Shown: piece after piece, positions 51,878 to 61,482 of the stretch
Layout of the letters: each line of letters starts with the position of its first letter
Position numbering within the stretch: the stretch's first letter is position 1
The notes under the pieces: model-generated
Database searches by the model: none
What the model was told of the DNA's origin: nothing
What the model saw: the letters and a program-made list of their open reading frames with translations, nothing else
Program-made: the position numbers and the translations under genes
Source: Bacillota bacterium
Lineage (GTDB): Bacteria; Bacillota; Clostridia; Lachnospirales; Lachnospiraceae
Assembly: GCA_023439125.1 (NCBI GenBank)
Contig: JAEXOU010000007.1
Location: 1-64,000 of the forward strand
Length of the DNA: 64,000 nucleotides
Direction: 5' to 3'

Positions 51878-52432
51878 TTAGCTCTTTGAATTTAAGAACT
51901 TTACAGTTTCATCGATTCCTTTTAAACAAGCTTTATCCTCTATTGCAGGCATGTTATTTGTATTATGACAATAGGTAACAGGATATATATGATGGCAATT
52001 CATATGATGTAATAAGTTGCTTGCCGTATCATACGCCTTTTCTACATTACCATCCCCACCACCAACTAAAATAACAGCTCCTTTTTTTGATTTAGCTATA
52101 GGTACTTTCTTCTGAAAGAAACGAGAACAATAATAAGTTTGCAATCTGCTTGCAACATCGAGCAATTTCCCGGTTAATTCGGAAAAATAAATGGGGGAGG
52201 CGATTATAATATTGTCACACTCTTGAATATAATCATATACTTCTTGCATCTCATCGTTAATTGCACATCCTTCGTTTTCCCAGCAATACCTGCAGTCGAT
52301 GCATGGAGATATTTCACATCGATATGTATTAATTATTTTATACTCACCTATTAGGTCTTTTCTTATCCTATCTATTAGGCTAACCGTATCTCCGTTAACT
52401 CTTGGTGAGCCATTAAATATAAGTGTTTTCAT
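51878..52432 (-). CDS. NADPH-dependent FMN reductase-like flavoprotein
   Basis: The protein of about 184 residues begins MKTLIFNGSPRVNGDTVSLI, a flavodoxin-fold FMN loop, with CIDCRYCWENEGCAINDEM (Cys-rich iron-sulfur flavoprotein-like insert near 45) and IIASPIYFSELTGKLLDVASRL. TAGGGG ribosome-binding site; an upstream frame start at 52486 lacks family sequence. Electron carrier or quinone/azo reductase; partner unknown. Confidence 0.75.
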   Translation of the reverse strand: MKTLIFNGSPRVNGDTVSLIDRIRKDLIGEYKIINTYRCEISPCIDCRYCWENEGCAINDEMQEVYDYIQECDNIIIASPIYFSELTGKLLDVASRLQTYYCSRFFQKKVPIAKSKKGAVILVGGGDGNVEKAYDTASNLLHHMNCHHIYPVTYCHNTNNMPAIEDKACLKGIDETVKFLNSKS

Positions 52433-52516
52433 GTTATCCCCTAATCTCCAATCATTTTTTTTGTATCTTAATAAATACTCTCGCATCCTAACTGATTCCT
52501 CGAATGATTAATCTAA

Positions 52517-53041
52517 CTAATTCCAATATGTCTTCCTTACATAGTCGATTAAAGGTGTTATAAAACTTGGATCCGAAATATTATGTGATTTACTAATTGC
52601 TGTAGCTGTACCATTCTCTACATCCGATTTTTCTTTTTTGCTTGATAACATCTTAGATAACATTTTCATAATCGTTTTATCAGCAAATCCCATTTTTTCA
52701 TAACTTAAACCAGATTGCATATAAAAATGAGGAATTGGGTTGTCACCAAAATTATTTTTCATTGTGTTTTCAATTGTTTCAGCTTCTGCGTTTGGTGTCG
52801 CTCCTGTTGCAAAAACAACTAAATCGCAATTTTTATTATCTAGAAGTTTTTTTACTTTTTCTAAACTATCAATTTTTCCCGCATGAATTCTGCTTCCATA
52901 GATTACAAGTTGAAAATTATTGAAATCCAACTTATTCATATCTTCATAATCTGCGATTTCACACTTAAGTTCTTCACGAATCCATTCGGCATATTGCTTT
53001 GTAAATCCTGTTTTAGATTTGTAAATTACAATTGCTCTCAT
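52517..53041 (-). CDS. Flavodoxin-domain protein
   Basis: The 174-residue protein has the flavodoxin FMN-phosphate loop IVIYKSKTGFTKQYAEWI and IYGSRIHAGKI near 50, resembling the HemG/flavodoxin-5 group. AGGAGG ribosome-binding site. Located 85 bp upstream of the other flavoprotein on the same strand, perhaps one operon. Confidence 0.8.
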   Translation of the reverse strand: MRAIVIYKSKTGFTKQYAEWIREELKCEIADYEDMNKLDFNNFQLVIYGSRIHAGKIDSLEKVKKLLDNKNCDLVVFATGATPNAEAETIENTMKNNFGDNPIPHFYMQSGLSYEKMGFADKTIMKMLSKMLSSKKEKSDVENGTATAISKSHNISDPSFITPLIDYVRKTYWN

Positions 53042-53124
53042 CTGAACCTCCTGTTAGTATGATAAAAAGCTATAATGATTTCATGTAACGCATATATCGT
53101 TTTCTTTCCCTAAAACCACATTTT

Positions 53125-53889
53125 TTATAAAGTAGTACTTTTTTTGCGTGCTTCACTAGCTTCGTACTGTATTTGTTGCCAATAATCTGTTATTTGCCTT
53201 GTAAAAGAAAACGGCTTAGCTCTTCTTTCCTTTATTTCATTGACAAGCTCTTCAATTGTGGAACATCGTTTTTCAGTTTCCACCCCAGACATTATTTTTT
53301 GGTCGTATCGATGTAAATCGGTACCCCCAGTTCCAGTTAGACCATACATATTTGCGTAGGTTTTCGCGTTTTCATTACAAATACTATTAGCGCCTCCATT
53401 TATAATCTCTACAGCGTCAACACAATATGGAAATAGTCTTAATTCCCCACCAAACATCGGATGTGCATGAATTATAAATCCACCCGCATCATGTACTTTA
53501 TGAAACAACTCTTCGGTTTTTTCACGGAATGCATCCTTATGTTCCATTAACCATTCTTTTTCTAAGTTCAAGAAAATAAAGTCATTGCATGTTGCTTGTG
53601 AAGGATGGTCTATATCAGGTGCAATGGAATACTCAATACCGAAAAAGACTGACATCCCGTATTTTTTTCCTTCTACTAACGCTTTTTGATAGATATCAAA
53701 GGATAAATTTACCCGTTCGCTCCAAGATGAATCGTCAGGTAATGGGTTCATAGGATTGGTAAAATGATCTGTGATGCATACACCTGAATAACCAATTTCT
53801 TGGTATAATTTAAACATTTCTTTTATAGAAATATCACTGCATTTACTTCCATCTCTTGTGTGACAGTGTAATTCATATCTGTATGCCAT
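53125..53889 (-). CDS. PHP-domain phosphoesterase
   Basis: The 254-residue protein has PHP motifs RYELHCHTRDGSKCSD near the start, GVCITDHFTNP near 37, FFGIEYSIA, and FIIHAHPMFGG near 138, with GTGGTDLHRYD at 190. The C-terminus lies about 15 bp downstream of the methyltransferase-type gene region; both are minus strand. Substrate not deducible. Confidence 0.75.
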   Translation of the reverse strand: MAYRYELHCHTRDGSKCSDISIKEMFKLYQEIGYSGVCITDHFTNPMNPLPDDSSWSERVNLSFDIYQKALVEGKKYGMSVFFGIEYSIAPDIDHPSQATCNDFIFLNLEKEWLMEHKDAFREKTEELFHKVHDAGGFIIHAHPMFGGELRLFPYCVDAVEIINGGANSICNENAKTYANMYGLTGTGGTDLHRYDQKIMSGVETEKRCSTIEELVNEIKERRAKPFSFTRQITDYWQQIQYEASEARKKSTTL

Positions 53890-53904
53890 ATAAATCCTCC
53901 CACT

Positions 53905-54690
53905 TCATTTCTTACGTGCTAAATATAAAACACATAAGTATGGCCGAATAATTTTACCACCAAACTTATTTGCATGTTCCACGATTTCTTTTCGTGCCAT
54001 TTCCTTAACTTCATCTGACAATTGTAAAAAACGATTACCAGTAAGAACAAATCCATAGTATTCATCAGCTGTATATTCTTGCTTCCATAAATGCTTATAT
54101 ACTATAGGAGTTTCGAAGAATCCGCTATTCTCTATGGCATTGACAATGGAACTGATTCTATTTTCACATTGCTCTTCATTCACAAAATCTGCAAAACCCC
54201 CATATTTATTTGATAATCTCATTAAATCGTTATTTTCGTCATTATTATGAACCAAGTACATATTCCAAAAGAGGGCTAAGCTTCCATTCTCCTTCAACAT
54301 CTCAGCACATTTCTGATAGCCGATCGGTTGAGGCACCCAATGAAAAGATTGTGCTGCAAAGATTACGTCATACTCTTGCCTAACTAGCTCCAATTCTTCA
54401 AATCTTCCACATTCGAACATAATATTTGGATAATCCTTATATTTAATCTGTCCATTCTTTACTAGGTTTTCACCAGGCTCTATACACCTAATACTAAATC
54501 CATAATCTTTAAAATATTCAGTAGCCTTACCACTTCCCGCTCCAATTTCTAAAGTTTTTGAACGATTGCTTAGTTTCGTTTTTTCAATGATTGTTTCTAT
54601 TATTTCTTTCGGATATCCAGGTCTAAATTTATCATAATACTCTGCTGCTTTGTCAAACATTTCACTCTCTTTTTTTGCATCAAATCCCAT
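53905..54690 (-). CDS. Class I SAM-dependent methyltransferase
   Basis: The 261-residue protein has the SAM loop SKTLEIGAGSGKATEYF near 48, the acidic strand end RCIEPGENLV, and VIFAAQSFHWVPQPIGYQKCAEMLKENGSLALFWNMY. Small-molecule methyltransferase by resemblance. TGGAGG ribosome-binding site. Confidence 0.75.
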   Translation of the reverse strand: MGFDAKKESEMFDKAAEYYDKFRPGYPKEIIETIIEKTKLSNRSKTLEIGAGSGKATEYFKDYGFSIRCIEPGENLVKNGQIKYKDYPNIMFECGRFEELELVRQEYDVIFAAQSFHWVPQPIGYQKCAEMLKENGSLALFWNMYLVHNNDENNDLMRLSNKYGGFADFVNEEQCENRISSIVNAIENSGFFETPIVYKHLWKQEYTADEYYGFVLTGNRFLQLSDEVKEMARKEIVEHANKFGGKIIRPYLCVLYLARKK

Positions 54691-54781
54691 TGTAATCCTC
54701 CATCATCATTTCATTAGTTTACTTATAAAAACTTTCGATTACTTAATATTAACCAAACAACATCAATTGTCTATCACAATC

Positions 54782-55624
54782 TTAAAAGGTATTGAAAATA
54801 AAGAAAGGTTTGCCAAATATACTTGGATAGTTTTCAATGCTTTCTTTCTCAATCGTATTTGTGTCGTTCATATATTGTTGTATATTACGATATACTCCCA
54901 TGAAGAAATCGTATATTTCATGGAGGTTATTATTTTCGTCGATTTCTTCAAGCATTTTCTGTAATCCGAAATCATGATCCAATTGAGACAATCCTTTCGA
55001 AAGCCATTTGGTTGGTGGATAATATACATTATTCAGTATGTAAGAAAGTCGAAGCATAGCCTCAATTGCTCTGTAGAGGTAAATCCTCGCTTCGCTTCTT
55101 TGATTACGGTCTAGTGCCTCTTTGAAATTATAGACACCACTATCATTAATTGTTACCCATAGTCCCCTAATCACACTTTTCTTCATATCTTCAGGGTAAA
55201 AGCTCACTCTTTCTTGAATCTTTGATAAAAGATTTTTAGGGTCCCATACTGCTATTGCTTGTGCTAAATTATTGACTGCATACGGATTAAACTCCTTCCA
55301 AAATCGATCCATATCATGATTGATTATGTGTTTGATTTTCCAGTACTCGCCACCAAATCCATAGGATACTCTTATTGACTCTCTCCAATATGTCTCACCA
55401 ATGAAAATATCCGTTATCTTATTCTTTAAGTCATCTGATACATCCATATCAATATAGAAATCCATATCGACATCTGAATTCTGATCGCAATATCCGTATG
55501 CTACAGATCCCTCAATAAAAACAAGAATATTATCCGCTACCTGAGATGAAATTGCCTTTATTTGTGGCAAGATAACCTCTAAAAAATGTTCTTTTCCTAT
55601 GCGTACATAATCCTCCTGTGTCAT
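54782..55624 (-). CDS. Nucleotidyltransferase-domain protein
   Basis: The 280-residue protein has the nucleotidyltransferase motif FIEGSVAYGYCDQNSDVDMDFYID near residues 35-60 (Gly-Ser and the two Asp), then helical sequence (EARIYLYRAIEAMLRLSYIL) as in aminoglycoside or minimal nucleotidyltransferases. AGGAGGATG ribosome-binding site. Target unknown. Confidence 0.65.
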   Translation of the reverse strand: MTQEDYVRIGKEHFLEVILPQIKAISSQVADNILVFIEGSVAYGYCDQNSDVDMDFYIDMDVSDDLKNKITDIFIGETYWRESIRVSYGFGGEYWKIKHIINHDMDRFWKEFNPYAVNNLAQAIAVWDPKNLLSKIQERVSFYPEDMKKSVIRGLWVTINDSGVYNFKEALDRNQRSEARIYLYRAIEAMLRLSYILNNVYYPPTKWLSKGLSQLDHDFGLQKMLEEIDENNNLHEIYDFFMGVYRNIQQYMNDTNTIEKESIENYPSIFGKPFFIFNTF

Positions 55625-55987
55625 GGTTCATCCTCCTGTAGAGTAAAATTCCCCTAGTTCATTTGATTCCTAATTACTATACACTATACCATCTTTCATT
55701 ACAAAATTAATATCAAAATAGTCAAAGAAAACGGCACAAAGCCCCGTTGTGAGCGGATTAATCGTATTAAAATTTCTTTATATATCATTATTCTGTAATC
55801 CGTAGAACTCTTATTTATTATTTAATAAGTCTATAATAGCATATTGTCAAAAACATAAACATTATTTTCTTCACAAATGTATATACTTTTTCGCAAGGCT
55901 TACTTTCTTCTCTTCTTTACACCATCTTTCATCAGAGCTAGATTATACTAACTAATACATAATCTACAAAAGTTAGATTCAAAATAC
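55625..55987. other. AT-rich intergenic stretch
   Basis: About 360 bp; I see no gene, repeat or clear promoter. It probably includes the promoter of the nucleotidyltransferase gene. Confidence 0.4.
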
Positions 55988-56019
55988 GAAGGACCAAGCG
56001 TTGCTTGGTCCTTCGTATA
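55988..56019 (-). terminator. Terminator of the frameshifted AraC gene
   Basis: ACGAAGGACCAAGC and its perfect complement around GTT, two bases after the stop codon. Confidence 0.9.
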
Positions 56020-56020
56020 C

Positions 56021-57003
56021 TCAAGAGCCTATTGATTGAATAGGAAGAAATAGTTTAAAACTATGAAATCCTCCCTCTCCACATTTGGTAACATGCTCTT
56101 CAAGCCATTGATGTTCCCCATAAGTATAGTGTTGATTTTGCATTAACCAGTTATGTAGAGACTTCCAAACTCGATCAAGGTTAGAATCTTTTCCATATGT
56201 AGCCTCAGCAGTTACATATAAACCACCTTCATAATCTTTAATCACTATATTACTATTTTGAGTTTCTGTTATGACACTTTCAGATATGTTAGTAATCATA
56301 GCCCACGCTTCATATCCAAATTCATAGTCGTTCATTACAAAAGGATTCATAAACCCAAAATATCTTGTATTTGGCGGCAAATGAAGATTGTTATCAATCA
56401 TGAATTTCCCAAGCCTTGAAGTTGCAGGCAATTTTTCCTGAATACCAAATTGTTTTTGGTATTGATAAGACATTTGCCATCGAATTAGATTTCCCCAAGC
56501 CTTTGAAACTACAATATCTTGTTCTTGTCTGTTTTTCTTTAATTTTATATTACCATTGTAGGAATGGTAATAAGCTACCTTCATTGGCTGCAATCTCTCG
56601 ATTGATACTGTAATTGGTATCAGATCTTCATAAAAACAATCGGTAAAAGCAAAAGGCTTATATAAATCATCCAATATTCCATTTTTCCGGTATTTTAGTG
56701 GTGAAATACCAAAGTATGCTGTAAATGCTCGATTAAAAGTTTGTTGAGAACTGAAATTATAATCTAGTGCTATATCAACAATAGTTTTTTTAGTATTGAT
56801 TAGTTCTTCAGCAGCGCATGACAACTTACGTTTTCGAATGTAAGATGTAATAGGTTCACCTATGATATCCATAAATATTCGATGAAAATAAGGATAAGAA
56901 TAGAACGTATTTTGAAGAATCTCATCAATATAAACTTTTTGTTTCAAATGATCCTCTATATACGCAATACATTGCTCTATTTTTTTACATAATCAATTTT
57001 CAT
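56021..57003 (-). pseudogene. AraC-family regulator with a poly-A frameshift
   Basis: From a TTG within the longest frame (56947) the protein is a Rob/BltR-like AraC regulator: YSYPYFHRIFMDIIGEPITSYIRKRKLSC, VDIALDYNFSSQQTFNRAFTAYFGISPLKYRKNG and an effector domain. The true start should be ATG at 57001-57003 with GGAGGACAAC upstream, giving MKIDYVKK. There a run of seven A residues (56980-56986) puts the frame off by one. With eight A residues it would read on as MKIDYVKKIEQCIAYIEDHL. Either a mutation, slippage-based expression or a sequencing error. Confidence 0.75.
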
Positions 57004-57123
57004 GTTGTTGTCCTCCTTTCTATAACTTAATTATAACCTTTATCATAAAATATTCTTTGCTCAATCTATCTTAATTACATATGTTTTGCAATTTCCTGGT
57101 GAACCTTTTAGAAAAAGCAAAAA

Positions 57124-57180
57124 ACCTAGATAAAATCTAGGCTTTTAGTAAGCATAAGATGGGATTCGAACTAATCCCAG
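57124..57180 (-). pseudogene. Degenerate 3' end of a tRNA-like gene with terminator
   Basis: On the minus strand the T-arm-like gttcgaatcccatcttatgc (57151-57170) is followed by a hairpin, CCTAGAT/ATCTAGG, and T residues. The rest of the tRNA is missing. The 22-bp tip resembles the tRNA-Gly 3' ends, with changes. Likely a former integration site or tRNA scar. Confidence 0.5.
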
Positions 57181-57214
57181 CACACAAAAATATGTAAAAA
57201 TTCATACTTAGGCG

Positions 57215-57658
57215 TCAATCAAAATATTCCCAATCTTTATCAAAGATAAAATACAGAAGGAGAGCTTTAACAATGGCAACATAGAAATCCAATCTTAATA
57301 ACCGTATTATTATTGCAATAACACCTATGATCATATAAGTTATAAGTGCCCATGCTTTTAATTTGAGTATAAAAAAAGCTAATATAATTTCGAAAACACA
57401 TAATAGAATTGTTATTACTGATATTACAGTAACACCCGTTGTAACTCCGCTATCTCTAAATAAACTCAGTAACATGACTGCTGCGACAAATAAATTTGAT
57501 ATAATAACTAAACACATGAAAACTGTTAATCTTTTGCTTCGAATTGATTTTGGTTTAACCTCACAATTCTCAGGATTATATACAATAGAATTGTCGTATC
57601 CGCATAAAGAACACTTTCCATTACTATTGACTTTCCCATCACATTTTTCACAAAACAT
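57215..57658 (-). CDS. Zinc-ribbon membrane protein, unknown function
   Basis: The 147-residue protein starts with a zinc ribbon (FCEKCDGKVNSNGKCSLCGYDNS) and has four hydrophobic spans (LTVFMCLVIISNLFVAAVML, VTVISVITILLCVFEIILAF and others). Common in Firmicutes. GAGGAG ribosome-binding site. Function unknown. Confidence 0.65.
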   Translation of the reverse strand: MFCEKCDGKVNSNGKCSLCGYDNSIVYNPENCEVKPKSIRSKRLTVFMCLVIISNLFVAAVMLLSLFRDSGVTTGVTVISVITILLCVFEIILAFFILKLKAWALITYMIIGVIAIIIRLLRLDFYVAIVKALLLYFIFDKDWEYFD

Positions 57659-57861
57659 ATAAATCTCTCCTCGAACAGAATAATTATTTACTTAACAATT
57701 GTGACTCAATGTGAAGTAATCAAATATGAATTTCCACTATTATGCATCAATTAACAAATAAAGTCAATGATGTAACCGTAAAACGTGCACCGCTAGGCAC
57801 ACCAACAAAAAAAAGAAAACTCCTTACGGAATTTCCCTTTTTTGCTCTTTCTCTTTCTTGA

Positions 57862-58668
57862 CTATTTTGTTGTCTCAAAAAAAAGAATAATAGAACCATC
57901 AATTGTAGTTACGCTACATTCTTTAGCACCCCAAGGACAATTATATATATCAGAAATCTGATTCCATCCATTTCCCTTAACGAATTGATGAAACGTATCG
58001 ATCCCTTGAATATTAATAAAACCAATTACTTCTTTTCTTGGTTCCCCATGAAATAAATGTATCCCCCGAAATGGAGTTAGGTTTGCTACTATTAACTCTC
58101 CGGGATAATCAAAAACACATCCATATACTGGTGTTTCGTTATCATCTTTACTGCAAACATCTCCATACCAACCTAGAACATCACAGAACCACTTACATGT
58201 TTTATCCATATCATTTGTAAAATATATAGGAGCATTTTCTTTTACGTAATACCCCCTCTTACCATAGCGTGTCATATCATCCATTTCAACCTTACCTCCT
58301 AATAATGTTTTTTGAACGGAAAGTTTTTCGAAATTTGGTAATACACTTCTTCGGTCGCGCGCTGCCGATGGAGTTACTCCAAAATATCTATGAAAAGCTC
58401 TTGTAAAACCTTCTGGAGTGTCATAACCATATTGTAATGCAATATCAATAATACTTTTTTCAGATAATTGTAATTCCTTTGCTGCAAGTGAAAGTCGTCT
58501 GTTTCTTATATATTCTCCGACAGTGTATCCACATAATATTGAAAAAAGTCGTTGAAAATGAAACGTTGACATACAAGCATGCATAGCAATTTCTGAACAT
58601 GTTAAGTTTTCTGTAATATTACACTCAATAAAGTCTACCGCATCCTGAAGTTGTTTTATGTCAGACAT
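57862..58668 (-). CDS. AraC-family regulator fused to a VOC (glyoxalase-like) domain
   Basis: Residues 5-100 carry two helix-turn-helix motifs (CSEIAMHACMSTFHFQRLFSIL, IDIALQYGYDTPEGFTRAFHRYFGVTPSA). Residues 145-265 match a VOC fold (APIYFTNDMDKTCKWFCDVLGWYGDV, HLFHGEP, and FFETTK end). VOC domains can bind ligands, so it may sense a small molecule. GGAGGTG ribosome-binding site. Confidence 0.8.
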   Translation of the reverse strand: MSDIKQLQDAVDFIECNITENLTCSEIAMHACMSTFHFQRLFSILCGYTVGEYIRNRRLSLAAKELQLSEKSIIDIALQYGYDTPEGFTRAFHRYFGVTPSAARDRRSVLPNFEKLSVQKTLLGGKVEMDDMTRYGKRGYYVKENAPIYFTNDMDKTCKWFCDVLGWYGDVCSKDDNETPVYGCVFDYPGELIVANLTPFRGIHLFHGEPRKEVIGFINIQGIDTFHQFVKGNGWNQISDIYNCPWGAKECSVTTIDGSIILFFETTK

Positions 58669-58781
58669 TTTCTCACCTCCTGTTCAAACTCATTATATCT
58701 AGTATTAAAGTTTACTTCTTGATAGCAAATGCTTAAATTTGTCATTTTGAATACTATGGATTAACTTCCTTTTTATGTAAT

Positions 58782-59249
58782 CTACTTCTTATATGCACCA
58801 TAATGTGATTTATCGCATTTACTTAACCAATAAGCATCAATCCCACTATCTTTAATTATCTTATTTCCATTGAGCCATTGTTTGTATACTTCATCTTCAA
58901 AAAGTTCAGATACTTTATTGCATGGGAATTCGCCACATTCACCACAAAAATCAATGTCATGATCTTTAGTACAATCTAGTATAAAACATCCCTTGATACT
59001 GCATCCATGATGCTCTCTATTACGGCATCCCGAGCATATTCCTGAACTACATCTTTCTAATTCTTCCTCGAAGATACGATATCGTTCTACAAAACTAGGA
59101 TTATGCTTTTCATGAAATTCTTTTGCACCATCCATATATTTTAATAACCTTCTTGCCGACTCACAAATTACGCCTTTCTCGTATGCTTCGCACGTATGAC
59201 ACATCAAAGAACACGGGGCCACTCTTTGCAATATTTCTTCTTTATCCAT
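58782..59249 (-). CDS. DUF3795 Cys-rich protein
   Basis: The protein of about 155 residues starts MDKEEILQRVAPCSLMCHTC behind AAGGAGA. It has many Cys pairs: CSSGICSGCRNREHHGCSIKGCFILDC and DFCGECGEFPCNK, likely binding zinc or an Fe-S cluster. It is a stand-alone relative of the N-terminal domain of the protein at 13053. Confidence 0.75.
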   Translation of the reverse strand: MDKEEILQRVAPCSLMCHTCEAYEKGVICESARRLLKYMDGAKEFHEKHNPSFVERYRIFEEELERCSSGICSGCRNREHHGCSIKGCFILDCTKDHDIDFCGECGEFPCNKVSELFEDEVYKQWLNGNKIIKDSGIDAYWLSKCDKSHYGAYKK

Positions 59250-59322
59250 ACTTGTTCTCCTTTTCTGACTCTTGTTTCTTATGTAATTCACTGAAAAAGT
59301 TAATTAAAATGTGACTTGTTAG

Positions 59323-59826
59323 TTATGAGTTAAGAACATAACGCCGCAATGCTCGATCTACTCCTTGGTATTTTCCAATCCCGATAAAGTCCAACTTAAA
59401 ATTACACTTTTCCAATACTTTATGAGAAGCTATGTTTTCTTCTAACACAATTCCATAGATAGTATTAATTTTCAATTTTTGCATTAAAACAGGTATAAAA
59501 GCGCTAACTGCTTCTGTTGCATATCCATGTCCAGTATATGCTTTTGCTATGTGATATCCTAGTTCCCACCCTTCTTCGATTGAACATGCCTGAACATATC
59601 CAATATTAGTTTTGTCTTTTAAAAGTATTGGATATAGAAAAGGACCTTTTTCACACTGGTATGACTTAATCAACCATTCAATCGTTCTAGTTGCATCTTC
59701 TAATTTTTCAAATACTTCATCTGGTACAAAGCGTCTATTATCTTCGTCTACTGAATTTTTTTGAAATACATCGGACATATCTTTTGTTAAATCCGTAATT
59801 ATTAATCGTTTTGTTTCAATTAACAT
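59323..59826 (-). CDS. GNAT-family N-acetyltransferase
   Basis: The 167-residue RimJ/RimL-type protein starts LIETKRLIITDLTKDMSDVF and has WELGYHIAKAYTGHGYATEAVSAFIPVL near residues 88-115 and ENIASHKVLEKCNF. GGAGG ribosome-binding site. Substrate unknown. Confidence 0.8.
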   Translation of the reverse strand: MLIETKRLIITDLTKDMSDVFQKNSVDEDNRRFVPDEVFEKLEDATRTIEWLIKSYQCEKGPFLYPILLKDKTNIGYVQACSIEEGWELGYHIAKAYTGHGYATEAVSAFIPVLMQKLKINTIYGIVLEENIASHKVLEKCNFKLDFIGIGKYQGVDRALRRYVLNS

Positions 59827-59888
59827 GAATTACCTCCATAATAATAATCTATCATTTTATCTGATTCTTGTATTATTATAGCATTTTA

Positions 59889-60332
59889 TTATGACCAGCT
59901 TTGTAGTTCAATAATATTACCCTCGCAGTCTGTTGCATAGACAAAAACCGCTTTCTTTCCATTAGCATATTCTATTTTTACCAATTCTCCAATTTGCTTT
60001 CCTCCGTTTTGAAGTAATAACTGCAAAGTATTCTCCACATCATCAACTTCAAATGCAAGATGTGCTATTCCACATTTATTTATTGCAATACAGTCAGCTT
60101 CCATTGTATCATAGGAGAAAATTTCAAGCGTAGGGTGGTCTGTTTCATATCCTGGTAGGCAAAGATGTTCTCCAACTATATGTGCATTTGGAATTCCAGT
60201 TAATTTATCAAGCCATTCTCCCTGCAAATCTCTTGTTTCACCAATACTTTTACATTGTAATACATCTTTATAAAATTTGATTAACCTCTTGGAATCCTTT
60301 GCTATAATATTTGTATGTACATATCTAAACAT
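59889..60332 (-). CDS. VOC-family (glyoxalase/dioxygenase-like) protein
   Basis: The protein of about 147 residues starts MFRYVHTNIIAKDSKRLIKF, with VGEHLCLPGYETDHPTLEIFSY, CGIAHLAFEVDDVENTLQLL and ATDCEGNIIELQSWS, supporting a metal-binding VOC fold. GGAGGGAG ribosome-binding site. Substrate unknown. Confidence 0.75.
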   Translation of the reverse strand: MFRYVHTNIIAKDSKRLIKFYKDVLQCKSIGETRDLQGEWLDKLTGIPNAHIVGEHLCLPGYETDHPTLEIFSYDTMEADCIAINKCGIAHLAFEVDDVENTLQLLLQNGGKQIGELVKIEYANGKKAVFVYATDCEGNIIELQSWS

Positions 60333-60495
60333 TTGTATTTCTCCCTCCAAATTCAAGATTTGCTGTTCAATGATGGTATACCATAATTCATTATTGATAG
60401 CAATTGCGAAAATCTTGATATCACATTATCTATAAATCCAATATTGCATAATTTTTTCAACTACTTAAATGTGCACATATTAGTGCACATATTTA

Positions 60496-60540
60496 AACTC
60501 AGCATTTACATCCAAAATAATTGGATATAAATGCTGAGTT
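60496..60540 (-). terminator. Terminator of the GNAT remnant
   Basis: AACTCAGCATTTA and its near-perfect complement around a tccaaaataattgga stem, just past the stop codon. Confidence 0.8.
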
Positions 60541-60550
60541 TATAGTACTA

Positions 60551-60957
60551 CTAAAACTCTTTAATAATTCCAAGCATCTCAGGATCTATCTTTCTTGTCA
60601 TTGTATACGCATAGTTTACAAAGTATTTATCCCAAAACCCTCTTGCTGTAGGATTAATTGTTCCGTGAGTAACAAACACTCTTTCTATTCCGCTTTCCTT
60701 AATTTTATTGTTAGCAAAAGCAAGTAGAGCTGCGCCCAGACCTCGTCCTCTGTAATTTGACTTGATGAAGACATCTCCCATTCCAATAGCTTTGGCATCA
60801 GTTTGGGCAAATTCAATATCTGTTGGTTCGGAATCAATCATTCCTACTAACTGATTGTTAAGAAAAGCTGCAAAAATACGCATATCTTCACTTAGAAAAT
60901 CTTCAAATCTATCTTCAATTGGTAAAAATCCATTTAAAACCTCACCGTCTCGTGTAA
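60551..60957 (-). pseudogene. GNAT acetyltransferase lacking its N-terminus
   Basis: The frame runs open from a TAA near 60958 (LTRDGEVLNGFLPIEDRFED) into MRIFAAFLNNQLVGMIDSEP and the acetyl-CoA loop NYRGRGLGAALLAF. About 50 residues of the normal N-terminus are missing. The first base is 5-7 bp after the stop of the ECF gene, so a deletion probably joined them. A short product from the ATG at 60881-60883 is possible but has no good ribosome-binding site. Confidence 0.6.
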
Positions 60958-60963
60958 GTTACC

Positions 60964-61482
60964 TTATCTATCTCCTGTACTAATTTCCAGTCTCCTTAAC
61001 AATGATACAATCGGGAAAATAAGCATACCACAGAAAAAATTACTTACTCCATGAATAAAGTCCCACGGAAGTCCAGCAATAATCCATGCTATCATCCCTT
61101 CAAAGCTTAAACCAAACAATATCGCCTGTGCAGGAGCATAGAGTGTACCAAATAAAAATCCGTGACAAGCATTTACGATCATAAAAATAAGTGGTTGAAT
61201 CTTTTTCGGTATTCTTTGTGGAAATAACATAGTAACTCCCCAAAGTACAGTCCATAGATATAAATATGGAATCCACCATGTGGAAAATCCACTAAATAAT
61301 CCATTCAAAAAGACATAAGTATATATAGGAAACAAAGCTTTTTGTCTATATACCAATGTAAATGCAATGGTAAACACGCCTAATAAATGTACATTAGGCA
61401 CCACTTCCATTATCACCTTTGAGGCATACATCAAAGCTCCTAACATTCCAAAGATCGCGATTTCTCTAGCTGTTGATTTCAT
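60964..61482 (-). CDS. ECF transporter S component, probably for a cobalamin-like substrate
   Basis: The 172-residue membrane protein has six spans (EIAIFGMLGALMYASKVIMEVVPNVHLLGVFTIAFTLVYR, ending GVSNFFCGMLIFPIVSLL), with the small Ala/Gly-rich helix of S components. Its ATG overlaps the DUF4430 gene stop. The upstream cobalamin riboswitch points to vitamin B12 or precursor uptake (CbrT-like). ATPase and T components are not in the window. Confidence 0.75.
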   Translation of the reverse strand: MKSTAREIAIFGMLGALMYASKVIMEVVPNVHLLGVFTIAFTLVYRQKALFPIYTYVFLNGLFSGFSTWWIPYLYLWTVLWGVTMLFPQRIPKKIQPLIFMIVNACHGFLFGTLYAPAQAILFGLSFEGMIAWIIAGLPWDFIHGVSNFFCGMLIFPIVSLLRRLEISTGDR

